A stretch of 64,000 bases of DNA from Hydrocarboniclastica marina (GCF_004851605.1 NZ_CP031093.1:2418001-2482000), one strand, 5' to 3'; positions 49,218 to 57,962 are shown, counted from the first letter of the stretch. Program-made: numbers and translations. Notes: generated by a model from the sequence alone, not told the origin.

Positions 49218-49350
49218 GTGGATGCAAGCAGTATCCCCCACAGGTGGAGGGTGAAGCAGTACCTCCACCGTTTAGTGGGAGCATCCAACCGAATCGGACA
49301 TCGTATTATCCTCTATTCTCCAGCGGACCCCTCGGGATCCGCTTTTTTTT
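49218..49350 (+). ncRNA. Structured small RNA B (tandem paralogue)
   Basis: A predicted RNA of about 133 bases. P1 pairs TGGATGC (49219-49225) with GCATCCA (49281-49287), perfect. P2 pairs CCCAC (49237-49241) with GTGGG (49275-49279). P3 pairs GGTGGAGG (49243-49250) with CCTCCACC (49262-49269). AAGCAGTA occurs both in the P1/P2 bulge and in the P3 loop. A CATCGTATTATCCTCTATT linker precedes the terminator. P1 differs in sequence from RNA A yet stays paired, supporting a selected structure. Confidence 0.72.
49322..49350 (+). terminator. Intrinsic terminator of small RNA B
   Basis: AGCGGACCC and GGGATCCGCT form a stem of about nine pairs with one bulged A and loop CTC, followed by T8. Its sequence differs from terminator A while its role is kept. 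Confidence 0.92.
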
Positions 49351-49417
49351 GCATGATTTTCTGTCGCATCTCGTACAAGCGCAGATTGAACAGGGCGCGT
49401 TGCGCGGGCGCCCTTCC

Positions 49418-50566
49418 TTATTTGCTTTTGTGCTCTTCCAGCTCCTGGAGCACGCTCTCGTTATCGGCACCCAGCACCCGTCCCGCAAATCGGCTCTGGC
49501 AAGGTGTCTCACTGAATTTGATCGGGTGCCCGAGCTGCCGCTGTTTCTCGCCATCGCCCCGGTCGACCTCGATGACCATGTCCCTGGATGTCAGCTGTGG
49601 ATGCTCGCTCGCCTCACGAAGTGTCAGGACGGGCTCAACACAAGCCTCCCGGTCGGCGAACACGTGCTGCCAGTGCTCCAGCGGCTGCTCAGCGAAGCGT
49701 TCCCGCAAAGTCTGCTTCAGTTGCTGCTGATGCTCCGGTTTTGGGCTCAGCCCCTTGCTTGCCAGCTCTGGACAACCCAACGTCTTGCAAAGCTCCTGCA
49801 TAAACTGTGGTTCGAGACTACCCACTGCGAGCCAGCGGTTGTCTGCTGTGCGGTAATAGTCATAGAAACTGCCGCCGTTCAGCACATCTGACTCCGGTCC
49901 CGGCTGGTGGTCAGCGCCAAGCGCAGCCGCCCCGGCCATCGCATTAAGAGAAAAAGCCGCGTCCGTCATGCTGACATCCACAAACTGCCCTTCCCCGCTC
50001 TGCTGGCGATGTATTATTGCCGCGAGAATACCCATAACTGCGTGGTGGGAGCCTCCGGCGACATCCGCCACCTGAATCCCCAGTGGCGGAGGACCGCCCT
50101 CAGCACGTCCGCTGTAACTGGCCACACCTGCCAACGCCAGGTAGTTTATGTCGTGCCCGGCGCGCAACCGGTAGGGACCGGTTTGCCCGTAGCCGGTAAT
50201 AGCGCAATAGATGAGCCGCGGGTTGATTTCCCGAAGAGTGGCATAGCCGACACCCAGCCTGTCCATCACGCCCGGTCGAAACTGCTCGACCACCACGTCG
50301 TAGTCCCGGACCAGCGCTTTCACAGTTTCAACACATTCCTGTTGTTTCAGATCCAGGGCCAGTGACCGCTTGCCGCGATTAAGGTAACTGTGCGCCGTCG
50401 CCACACCGCGGTCATGCGGGGGCATCACCCTGACCAGATCAAGCCTGGAGGGCGATTCGACCCTCAGGACGTCCGCCCCCATGTCTGCAAGCATCATGGT
50501 GGCGTATGGCCCCGGTAAGAGTGTGGTGAAATCCAGTATGCGGATATGCTGTAACGGACCTGACAT
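49418..50566 (-). CDS. CaiB/BaiF-family CoA transferase
   Basis: A 382-residue class III CoA transferase. It starts MSGPLQHIRILDFTTLLPGP, has RVESPSRLDLVR and the long helix QQECVETVKALVRDYDVVVE, with the likely catalytic Asp in GHDINYLALAG. The family moves CoA between carboxylic acids; racemases such as alpha-methylacyl-CoA racemase share the fold. The substrate is unknown. It converges on the small-RNA pair and is divergent from an AraC-type regulator, which may control it. Confidence 0.92.
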   Translation of the reverse strand: MSGPLQHIRILDFTTLLPGPYATMMLADMGADVLRVESPSRLDLVRVMPPHDRGVATAHSYLNRGKRSLALDLKQQECVETVKALVRDYDVVVEQFRPGVMDRLGVGYATLREINPRLIYCAITGYGQTGPYRLRAGHDINYLALAGVASYSGRAEGGPPPLGIQVADVAGGSHHAVMGILAAIIHRQQSGEGQFVDVSMTDAAFSLNAMAGAAALGADHQPGPESDVLNGGSFYDYYRTADNRWLAVGSLEPQFMQELCKTLGCPELASKGLSPKPEHQQQLKQTLRERFAEQPLEHWQHVFADREACVEPVLTLREASEHPQLTSRDMVIEVDRGDGEKQRQLGHPIKFSETPCQSRFAGRVLGADNESVLQELEEHKSK

Positions 50567-50752
50567 GGTGTCTCCTCAGTGTGGGCAGGGTGTAACTCTA
50601 ACGCCTCTGCCCCGGGGGCGAACAAGATCCGTTAAAACCACAATGATTGGCCGATTCGCTCACCCGAACCAGATCACACTAATGCGCCCTGGACGTGAAT
50701 GACCAGAGGGTTGGTGGTAGGTTTCCCCTTTCCCGAATTACGGACATTCCGC

Positions 50753-51793
50753 ATGAGTGAATTGACGATATCCGCGCACTTTGTTCATGCCGCGCTGGGC
50801 GGTGCGAAACGTAACGGTCGTGACACCCGAACCCTGCTGCTGTCGGCCGGGATTTCTCCTGAGTTGCTGAAAGAACCAGGCAGCCGCGTCACGGGGGCAC
50901 AATACAGCCGCTTGATGCAGACTCTCTGGCAGGAACTGGGCGATGAGTTCATGGGCTTCGCACCTCATCCCAGCAAACCCGGGACATTCGCCACGCTGTG
51001 CCTGCTGATTGTCCACGCGGCAAATCTTGAAAGCGTGTACGCTCGCGCACGCCAGTTCTACGGTCTGTTTGACGAGCCCGTGTCACTGCGCCTGCACCAG
51101 GACGATACCCAGGCCTACCTGAGCCTGCACTCCAACGTCCCCCTCAGCGACCCGGACCACTTTCTCCAGGAAAGCCTCCTGGTCATCTGGCACCGGCTTT
51201 CCTCCTGGTTGATCGGCCAGGGCATCACCCTCGATCAGGTCACTTTCAACTATCCCAGACCGGCACATGGCGATGAATACCGGGGTCTCTTTCACTGCCG
51301 ATTGGCATTCGACCAGCCGGAGACAGGGCTGAGTTTTCCGGCCCGCTATCTGAAGCTTCCCATTATCCGCGACGAGTACGAGATCAAGGAGTTCCTGAAA
51401 ACATCACCCGCGGACCTGCTGGCACGGCCCGACGACCGGCACAGCCACACCAGCCAGATCCGCGCCATTATTGGCCGCGACTTCAGCGTTCAGATCGCCG
51501 ATTTCGAGACCATCGCGCAATCACTCAATATGAGTCCGCAGACACTGCGGCGGCGCCTGAGGGACGAGAACACGTCCTACCAGGAAATCAAAGACAACCT
51601 GCGAAGAGACCAGGCAATTTACCTGCTGAACCGCGAGGAGCTGGCGATCAATGATATCGCCTATCGCATCGGTTTTACCGAGCCCTCGACGTTTCACCGG
51701 GCGTTCAAGAAGTGGACCGGCGTAACACCCGGGGCATACCGGCAAGGGGAAAGGGACTGGGAGCCAGGGTCGAAGGATTCGGGCGCAAGCTGA
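50753..51793 (+). CDS. AraC-family transcriptional regulator
   Basis: About 346 residues. The N-terminal part (about 1-230) is of the arabinose-binding-like/OruR type. The C-terminal double helix-turn-helix reads QSLNMSPQTLRRRLRDENTSYQEI and INDIAYRIGFTEPSTFHRAF, followed by KKWTGVTPGAYR. It is divergent from the CoA-transferase gene, its most likely target. An upstream in-frame ATG at 50699 would add 18 residues; neither start has a strong ribosome-binding site. Confidence 0.9.
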   Translation: MSELTISAHFVHAALGGAKRNGRDTRTLLLSAGISPELLKEPGSRVTGAQYSRLMQTLWQELGDEFMGFAPHPSKPGTFATLCLLIVHAANLESVYARARQFYGLFDEPVSLRLHQDDTQAYLSLHSNVPLSDPDHFLQESLLVIWHRLSSWLIGQGITLDQVTFNYPRPAHGDEYRGLFHCRLAFDQPETGLSFPARYLKLPIIRDEYEIKEFLKTSPADLLARPDDRHSHTSQIRAIIGRDFSVQIADFETIAQSLNMSPQTLRRRLRDENTSYQEIKDNLRRDQAIYLLNREELAINDIAYRIGFTEPSTFHRAFKKWTGVTPGAYRQGERDWEPGSKDSGAS

Positions 51794-51852
51794 AGGTCAC
51801 CGCCAGGCGCATGGACATGCTCAGAACCCGGCCAATTACCCCTGCAACCGGC

Positions 51853-52893
51853 CTATAGCGCGGCCTTGCGCTCGCGTTTCAAGGCGTACAATTTTTGATC
51901 AGCATGTCTGAGCATATCCTCTGCGTTGAGCCAGTTGGCCTGGCTCGTACTGGCGATGCCGTAGCTGATGCTCGCCACCAGCGCCTTTTGACGCCAGCTA
52001 AAAGGTACCTGCTGGAGGTGGGCTTCCATTCGCTCAGCTATGGCCTGAGCAGCACTATAGGTCTGGTTGGGAAGCACGACGACAAATTCATCGCCGGCGT
52101 AACGGAAGACTGAGTCATCTTCCCGCAGAAGACTTATAAAAATTCGGGCCAGAAAGCGCAGGTAGGCATCACCGCAGTCATGGCCGTGGGTGTCATTGAT
52201 CTGTTTGAAGTCGTCGCAATCCATGAAAAGCAGCGAAAGCGGCTGGCCGTAGCGCCTGGCACGACTTAGCTCCTGCGGTAACGCAAGGTCGAGATCGCGC
52301 CGATTGCGCAGTCCCGTCAGAGCATCCCGGGTCGCCAGCAGCCTCAATTGCTCGCGTGCCCATACGCTGGAAAAACCGATCGACACCTTTACCGCCAACT
52401 GATGAAGAAAAAAGAACTCCATACCCGGCTGGTAGCGCTCTCTGTCACGCGTGCCCAAAATCATCGCGCCGACGATTCGGTCGTCCATCACCAGCGGCAG
52501 AATCGCCAGTGAGCCCAGCCGATCGCGGGATGTCGGCGGAATCAGTTGCCGGTAGCGGGCCAGTTCATCCACCAGTACCGGCTCTCGGCGGTTTTCCACC
52601 AGGCGCAAGAGATCTACCGTGGCGACCGTCAGGATGGTGTTCAGGGCGCCCTGCTCTCGCAGCGTCTCAGCGAGTCTTGCGTTGGCTTCGATATTACTCA
52701 GCACCAGCCAGACGTCATCCAATGCGAAGCGCTCCCGAACCATATCGGTCAGGCGGTCAAAAAAGGCAGCGCAGTCGCTGAGGTTCATCACCTCAACCTC
52801 TATCTCAAAAAGTGTCCGGGCGATACGCTCATTATTTCGCGCATGCTCGATCAGCTCGCTGACGTTTAAGGGGTAAAGTTTATCTTCGGACAT
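51853..52893 (-). CDS. Diguanylate cyclase with N-terminal DUF484/GAF-like domain
   Basis: About 346 residues. The N-terminal half (about 20-180) looks like a DUF484/GAF sensor (LEHARNNERIARTLFEIEVEVM-like helix, then LGSLAILPLVMDDRIVGAMI). The GGDEF domain (about 185-340) includes FMDCDDFKQINDTHGHDCGD and the active site RYAGDEFVVV, an AGDEF variant compatible with activity. No transmembrane segment. The ATG at 52893 is chosen since the upstream extension lacks homology. Confidence 0.9.
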   Translation of the reverse strand: MSEDKLYPLNVSELIEHARNNERIARTLFEIEVEVMNLSDCAAFFDRLTDMVRERFALDDVWLVLSNIEANARLAETLREQGALNTILTVATVDLLRLVENRREPVLVDELARYRQLIPPTSRDRLGSLAILPLVMDDRIVGAMILGTRDRERYQPGMEFFFLHQLAVKVSIGFSSVWAREQLRLLATRDALTGLRNRRDLDLALPQELSRARRYGQPLSLLFMDCDDFKQINDTHGHDCGDAYLRFLARIFISLLREDDSVFRYAGDEFVVVLPNQTYSAAQAIAERMEAHLQQVPFSWRQKALVASISYGIASTSQANWLNAEDMLRHADQKLYALKRERKAAL

Positions 52894-53054
52894 GGGACAT
52901 TTTTTCTGGACTCTTGGAATAGCGGCTCGAAGCTGACCTTCGCCAGAGCACCGGAAGAATAATCCCTGTTCTGAGTGCACTGATAACCTTAACTGAAATT
53001 AATAGCGACCTTGGAGAGAAACCGCAAGAAAACAAATTCATTTATGAGATGCCC

Positions 53055-53083
53055 TTGACGGAACGGGAATCCGTGGGTAGTAT
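53055..53083 (+). promoter_or_regulatory. Sigma-70 promoter of the initiator tRNA gene
   Basis: TTGACG (53055-53060), a 17-base spacer and TAGTAT (53078-53083). The tRNA starts 18 bases later. The preceding stretch from 52894 holds no other gene. Confidence 0.82.
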
Positions 53084-53100
53084 ACGCGCCATCGAGTTGA

Positions 53101-53177
<77 letters not shown>

Positions 53178-53194
53178 TTATTCAGTACGATTCA

Positions 53195-53219
53195 GGCCAG
53201 CCTTAGCGCTGGCCTTTTT
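53195..53219 (+). terminator. Intrinsic terminator after tRNA-fMet
   Basis: GGCCAGC and GCTGGCC form a 7-bp stem around CTTAGC, followed by T5. From there to 53438 I see no gene. Confidence 0.88.
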
Positions 53220-53438
53220 CGTTTCCTGTTCTTGTTCGTTTCCTGTTACAGCATGGCACTTTGGCCTCCGGAAGCGAAATGCCTAACCGCTGCTTTTGAT
53301 GCACAAGGCTCGCGTTAGTCCTATCCTGTCGCTAAGCCCAGCCCTTCCTGTTTGTTCGCCGCGCCCTCTGTTCCACTTCGGTCTGCATTGCGTATGTGGC
53401 CAGGACCATTACCACCCGCCATTCAACGGCTTACCGCA

Positions 53439-54074
53439 TCAGAATAGCTCGGGTTGGATATCAGCCTGTGCGGTCAGTTCGCTGCTGCGCATCAAATCCC
53501 GTACGGGCTTGAAAGAGGACCGGTGGATCGGGCTGGCACCATGCAACTGCAGGGCTTCGAAGTGCTGAGCCGTCGGGTAGCCCTTGTGCTGGGCCAGGCC
53601 ATAGCCTGGGTATAGTCGGTCGAGCACACACATTTCCCGATCCCGGCTAACCTTTGCAACGATGGAGGCAGCGCTGATGCAAGGCACACGTCCGTCGCCC
53701 TTGACCACAGCCTCACTTGCCCATTGCCAGGGCGGGCATCGATTACCGTCTACCAGCACGTACTCGGGCGCCTGAGAGAGCGCCTGTACCGCCCGGGTCA
53801 TGGCCAGTAAGGTCGCGTGAAATATGTTCAGGCGGTCGATCTCCTCGACCTCACAGCGGCCAACCGCCCATGCCAAAGCGTCGGCCGTGATTCGTTCGAA
53901 CAGAGCCTCCCGGCGAGCTTCGGACAAGATCTTGGAATCCGCCAGGTCTGGGATGGGTTTTTCCGGGTCGAGAATCACCGCGGCGGTAACGACCGGCCCG
54001 GCCAGAGGGCCACGGCCAACCTCGTCAACGCCAGCCAGCAGCGTTCCCTGGTACTGGCAGATAAAAGGCGTCAT
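53439..54074 (-). CDS. rnhB: Ribonuclease HII
   Basis: A 211-residue RNase HII that removes ribonucleotides from DNA. The catalytic start reads [21 protein letters not shown] (in part), with Asp and Glu in DEVGRG; later [10 protein letters not shown] and [14 protein letters not shown] carry the remaining acidic residues. Its ATG overlaps the lpxB stop by four bases. It is the last gene of the envelope cluster in this window. Confidence 0.97.
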   Translation of the reverse strand: MTPFICQYQGTLLAGVDEVGRGPLAGPVVTAAVILDPEKPIPDLADSKILSEARREALFERITADALAWAVGRCEVEEIDRLNIFHATLLAMTRAVQALSQAPEYVLVDGNRCPPWQWASEAVVKGDGRVPCISAASIVAKVSRDREMCVLDRLYPGYGLAQHKGYPTAQHFEALQLHGASPIHRSSFKPVRDLMRSSELTAQADIQPELF

Positions 54075-55330
54075 AAGGCGTGCACCGTTCGGTGCTGTCC
54101 AGCACGGGTAGATGCCTTATCCTGCAGCAGCGCAACAATGGCATCAGCTGCCCTTTGACTGGCGTTGCGACGCAAAGCCAGATGTACGGTGTGGAAAGCC
54201 TCCTGTTCCAGCGCTATGCGACCGGGGTCGTCGAGACGACGCAGTACAGCCTCTGCCAGCGCTTCAGGCGTTGCCGCGTCCTGGATCAACTCCGGCACCA
54301 GCGGCTCAGGCGTCAGCAGGTTAGGCAGAGCAATGTGGGTTATCCGCACCATGCGCGAGACGATTCGGAAACTCATAGGGGAGAGCCTGTAGGCGACGAC
54401 CATCGGACGCTTCAGCAGCATGGCTTCAAGCGTGGCCGTACCGGACGCCAGTAATACGACGTCAGCCGCGGCCATGGCCGCCCGGGAACGACCCAGAACC
54501 AGGGAAACGCTCTCGCCCAGGCCGGAGTGTTCGTCGAGATAGGCCTGCATCTGGCGTAGCCGGTCTGCGTTTATACAGGGAACGATAAAACGGAGATTCG
54601 GCCGCGACTTCAACAGCCTGAGTGCGGTTTGCAAAAATAGCGGCCCCAGCCGGGACAGCTCTCCACCGCGACTGCCCGGTAACAATGCCACCATCGGCTG
54701 ATCAGCCGCCAACCCCAGGTCCTGGCGTGACTGCAGAGTGGGCGGCTGTAAAGGAATAGTATCGGCCAGAGGGTGGCCAACAAACGAGACGGGCACTCGA
54801 TGCTCTTCGTAGAACTTCGCTTCGAAAGGAAGCAGCGTCAGCATCAGGTCGACACTTTTGGCGATGCCATGGATTCGACCCTGTCGCCAGGCCCAAACCG
54901 ACGGACTGACATAATGTACGGTCGTGGTCCCGCGCTCCCGTAACTGCCGTTCCAGTCCAAGCGTGAAATCGGGCGAATCAATGCCTATCAGAACCAGTGG
55001 CGGATTGGCGGTGAAAAAGTCGCGCAGCCGTTTGCGGATAGCGAATAATTCCCTGAGCCGGCCAACGACCTCCACCAGCCCCATAACCGAAAGCCGCTCC
55101 ATGGGAACCAACGATTGAAAGCCTTCCGCCTGCATCTCGGTACCACCTATGCCAATAAAGCGGGCATTGGGGTAACGTTGCCGTAGCGCAGCAATTAACC
55201 CGGCACCCAGGATGTCGCCGGAAGCTTCACCTGCGACGATCCCCACTGTGACGGGAGCAGAACTGACGATGCCTTGCTGGATTACAGGCTGGACTACATC
55301 CGGTTCAGTCGGGTGTCTGGACTGGGGCAT
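54071..55330 (-). CDS. lpxB: Lipid-A-disaccharide synthase
   Basis: A 419-residue glycosyltransferase that joins UDP-2,3-diacylglucosamine and lipid X. Core motifs: [38 protein letters not shown], and [19 protein letters not shown]. About 27 residues before the first strand have no counterpart in most homologues, so a later start is possible. Coupled to rnhB by an ATGA overlap. Confidence 0.96.
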   Translation of the reverse strand: MPQSRHPTEPDVVQPVIQQGIVSSAPVTVGIVAGEASGDILGAGLIAALRQRYPNARFIGIGGTEMQAEGFQSLVPMERLSVMGLVEVVGRLRELFAIRKRLRDFFTANPPLVLIGIDSPDFTLGLERQLRERGTTTVHYVSPSVWAWRQGRIHGIAKSVDLMLTLLPFEAKFYEEHRVPVSFVGHPLADTIPLQPPTLQSRQDLGLAADQPMVALLPGSRGGELSRLGPLFLQTALRLLKSRPNLRFIVPCINADRLRQMQAYLDEHSGLGESVSLVLGRSRAAMAAADVVLLASGTATLEAMLLKRPMVVAYRLSPMSFRIVSRMVRITHIALPNLLTPEPLVPELIQDAATPEALAEAVLRRLDDPGRIALEQEAFHTVHLALRRNASQRAADAIVALLQDKASTRAGQHRTVHAL

Positions 55331-55384
55331 GGTTACTTCATTTTGTAATGGGCTGACGCCGGTGCTGGGCCGGGGCGCTTGCGA

Positions 55385-55447
55385 GCAGTAATGCTAGCGC
55401 ACTGTGCAGCAACGCTAGCGCACTATGTAGTAATGCTAACGTACTAT
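55385..55447. repeat. Three tandem 21-base units spanning the lpxA stop codon
   Basis: Units start at 55385, 55406 and 55427 and are roughly GCAGTAATGCTAGCGCACTAT. Being 21 bases long they keep the lpxA frame, so the codons for Val-Arg-stop are present in each copy; only the first one read is used. Confidence 0.9.
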
Positions 55448-56227
55448 GCCCCGCTTGGTGCGCTCGAGCGTTTCCAGCAGAACCTTGATCTCAGGACTGT
55501 CTCCGTACTCTTCGCGAATGGCGTCGATAGCCTGCTTCAACGTCAGGGCCTGGCGGTAAAGAACCTTGTAGGCCCTGCGCAGCGTTGTGATTGCTTCTGG
55601 CGAGAAACCCCGCCTGCGCAGCCCCTCCGCATTAAGACCGAAAGCCGACGCCGACTGGCCACTCGCCATGACATAAGCCGGAATATCCTTCAGGACGATA
55701 CTGCCCCCGGCACTCATGCTGTGCGGACCTATATTGCAGAACTGGTGCACCATAGTACCGCCGCCCAGCACCGCCCAGTCGCCTACTTCAACATGTCCGG
55801 CAAGCGTGGCATTGTTGGCCAGTATGGTGTTATTGCCAACGGTACAGTCATGCGCGACATGGACGTAAGCCATCAGTAAATTGGCATTACCGATGCGGGT
55901 TTCACCCCGGTCCTGGACCGTTCCCCGATGGATCGTGCAACCCTCCCGGATGACATTGTCGTCGCCGATCACAAGCGTAGTGGGTTCACCAGCGTACTTT
56001 TTGTCCTGGCACTCCTCGCCCACGCTGGAAAACTGGAATATGCGGTTGTTGCGACCGATCCTGGTCGGGCCTTTGATTACTACATGAGACATGATCTCCG
56101 TGCCGTCGCCAACCTCGACGCCAGCGCCGATATAGGACCAGGGACCAACGGTAACGTCTTTTCCCAGACTCGCACCGGGCTCCACAATCGCCTGGGGATG
56201 GACGCCCTCCAGTGCATTCTGTGTCAT
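55436..56227 (-). CDS. lpxA: UDP-N-acetylglucosamine acyltransferase
   Basis: A 263-residue left-handed beta-helix acyltransferase, first enzyme of lipid A synthesis. The start [20 protein letters not shown] follows the fabZ stop with a one-base overlap. Hexapeptide repeats run through the first two thirds (for example VGPWSYIGAGVEVGDG, VAHDCTVGNNTILANNATL); the active-site His is in this region. The gene ends within a tandem repeat that triplicates its last codons. Confidence 0.97.
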   Translation of the reverse strand: MTQNALEGVHPQAIVEPGASLGKDVTVGPWSYIGAGVEVGDGTEIMSHVVIKGPTRIGRNNRIFQFSSVGEECQDKKYAGEPTTLVIGDDNVIREGCTIHRGTVQDRGETRIGNANLLMAYVHVAHDCTVGNNTILANNATLAGHVEVGDWAVLGGGTMVHQFCNIGPHSMSAGGSIVLKDIPAYVMASGQSASAFGLNAEGLRRRGFSPEAITTLRRAYKVLYRQALTLKQAIDAIREEYGDSPEIKVLLETLERTKRGIVR

Positions 56228-56664
56228 CAGACTACTCTCTTCGCCGTCATAATCTCTGCCACACAGGCAACCTCGCCGTCCACCAGTGCCCGGCAATCAA
56301 ACTTCCAGATATTGTGCTTGCTCGCGCGCAAATCCGCTTCCAGGCGCAATTGATCACCGGGCACTATAGGCCGCTTGAAGCGTACATTGTTGGCGCCCGC
56401 GAGATAATGGGTAACACCATCTGAGGGCCGCGTGCCTTCGGTCATGAAACCCAGAATGCCGGACAACTGAGCCAGTGCTTCGACCACAAGAACGCCTGGC
56501 ATTATCGGCTTGCCGGGAAAATGGCCGTTGAAAAAATCCTCATTAATGGAGATATTTTTATAGCCCACAATCCGCTGGCCTTTTTCGACCTCCAGGACGC
56601 GATCCACCAATAAAAACGGATATCGATGCGGCAAATACTCCATAATTTCTTCAATGTGCATCAT
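56227..56664 (-). CDS. fabZ: 3-hydroxyacyl-ACP dehydratase FabZ
   Basis: A 145-residue hotdog-fold dehydratase: [20 protein letters not shown] at the start, the catalytic His in [16 protein letters not shown] and Glu in [10 protein letters not shown]. It draws from the same 3-hydroxyacyl-ACP pool as LpxA and LpxD, between which it lies. Confidence 0.97.
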   Translation of the reverse strand: MMHIEEIMEYLPHRYPFLLVDRVLEVEKGQRIVGYKNISINEDFFNGHFPGKPIMPGVLVVEALAQLSGILGFMTEGTRPSDGVTHYLAGANNVRFKRPIVPGDQLRLEADLRASKHNIWKFDCRALVDGEVACVAEIMTAKRVV

Positions 56665-56751
56665 CAGGAGCCTCAGACTCTCAACATAGTAGTAGTGCTC
56701 AAACGTTCAGTGTCCTGAGCGCCTAGAAAAACGGAAGCAGTGCCCCGGTCG

Positions 56752-56797
56752 CTAGTGTCCTGTCCGGGTAATCCGAATTACCCGGACAGGACACTAG
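56752..56797. repeat. Perfect 21-bp inverted repeat between fabZ and lpxD
   Basis: The left arm (56752-56772, starting CTAGTGTCCTGTCCGGG) and the right arm (56777-56797) are exact reverse complements separated by CCGA. The lpxD stop codon lies in the right arm. There is no T tract on either side, so it is not a standard terminator. It could be a REP/MITE-like element, a processing hairpin or a protein site. Confidence 0.85.
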
Positions 56798-57834
56798 CCT
56801 GAACCGGTCAGCTGTTCCACCTGCTTTTCCAACTGTTTTATCCGCCTGGCCATCTCGTCCAGTTGCCGGAACCGGACAACGCTTTTTCGCCACTTGCGGT
56901 TGTCCTCAACGCCTGTACCCGACGAGTAAACGCCGGGCTCCTTGATATCGTGCGTCACCATGGCCATTCCGGTCAGGTGCACCTGGTCGGCCACCGTCAG
57001 ATGGCCACTGATACAGCTGCCGCCGCCTACGACACAGTTGCGCCCGATGGTGGAACTCCCGGCCACGCCTGCGCACCCTGCCAGCGCAGTTTGCTCACCA
57101 ATCACAACGTTGTGGGCGATCATTACCAGGTTATCCAGTTTCACGCCGTTGCCGATGCGGGTGTCCTCCAGCGCGCCACGGTCGATGGTCGTATTGGCGC
57201 CCACCTCAACGTCGTTACCAAGCCGCACGCCCCCGAGCTGGGCAATCTTGACCCACTCGCCCTTGTCATTGGCATAGCCAAAGCCGTCAGCTCCGATAAC
57301 CGCGCCAGAATGCACGATGCAGCGTTCGCCCAGGTGGACGTCGTGATAGAGGGTGCAATTCGGATATATTCGCGAACCCGGCCCAATGGTCGAGGCCGCG
57401 CCGACGAACACGCCGGCGCCGATACTGACATTATCTTCGATGATCACATTGGCGCTAATAATCGCTCGCGGTCCAATCACCGCTGATTGCGCGACCCGAG
57501 CGCTGGGGTCAACCGACGCCGATGGGTCAATTCCCGCATCCAGCTGTGGTTCCTTGCTAAAACGGTGGCTCAGGCGAGCATAGCCGAGGTAGGGGTTGTC
57601 CATAATTAGGACATTGGTCGGACACTGCGCGGCCGCAGCATCATTGAGAATTACTGCAGATGCCCGGGTATCGGCCAGATAGCGCGCGTAAGTCGGGTTA
57701 GAGAGAAATGCCAGATCGCCCTCGCCGGCTCCGGAAAGCGTAGCTATGCCCTTGATCGGCGTGCCAGCGTCGCCTCTCAGCTCAGCGCCCAGTAACGTAG
57801 CGATCTCACCCAGGGTGATTACGTTATGATTCAT
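56794..57834 (-). CDS. lpxD: UDP-3-O-acylglucosamine N-acyltransferase
   Basis: About 346 residues from the ATG at 57834, MNHNVITLGEIATLLGAELR, which matches family N-termini. The N-terminal uridine-binding domain is followed by a left-handed beta-helix with many hexapeptides (for example VIGPRAIISANVIIEDNVSI, VMIAHNVVIGEQTALAG) and a C-terminal coiled helix. An in-frame ATG at 57936 would add 34 residues made largely of a five-residue repeat; I consider the shorter form more likely but cannot exclude the longer. Confidence 0.95.
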   Translation of the reverse strand: MNHNVITLGEIATLLGAELRGDAGTPIKGIATLSGAGEGDLAFLSNPTYARYLADTRASAVILNDAAAAQCPTNVLIMDNPYLGYARLSHRFSKEPQLDAGIDPSASVDPSARVAQSAVIGPRAIISANVIIEDNVSIGAGVFVGAASTIGPGSRIYPNCTLYHDVHLGERCIVHSGAVIGADGFGYANDKGEWVKIAQLGGVRLGNDVEVGANTTIDRGALEDTRIGNGVKLDNLVMIAHNVVIGEQTALAGCAGVAGSSTIGRNCVVGGGSCISGHLTVADQVHLTGMAMVTHDIKEPGVYSSGTGVEDNRKWRKSVVRFRQLDEMARRIKQLEKQVEQLTGSG

Positions 57835-57843
57835 AAGTTCTCT

Positions 57844-57903
57844 TTCCCGCAAAGCAGGTTCGTGCAAAGCTGATTCCTGCAAACCCGGCTCCTGCAGACG
57901 CAG
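57844..57903. repeat. Four tandem 15-base units before lpxD
   Basis: On the plus strand units are TTCCCGCAAAGCAGG, TTCGTGCAAAGCTGA, TTCCTGCAAACCCGG and CTCCTGCAGACGCAG. If translated from 57936 on the minus strand they encode LQEPG, LQESA, LHEPA, LRERE in succession. Confidence 0.85.
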
Positions 57904-57962
57904 CACACCAGCCGCAGCCAGCGCCCGGCCGTTCATCTTTGTTCCGGCAGCAGCGGCGTCGC

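Noticed and set aside
48887-49350. The tandem RNAs as CsrA/RsmA-titrating RNAs (RsmY/Z type)
   Set aside because: Each has only one or two GGA triplets outside the P3 stem and none in a hairpin loop, unlike the many loop GGA motifs of that class.
48887-49350. The tandem RNAs as a tandem riboswitch controlling a gene
   Set aside because: Each ends in a terminator and the next gene is on the opposite strand and converges on them.
55385-55447. Three 21-base repeats as a small CRISPR array
   Set aside because: The units are contiguous, with no spacers, and no cas genes are present.
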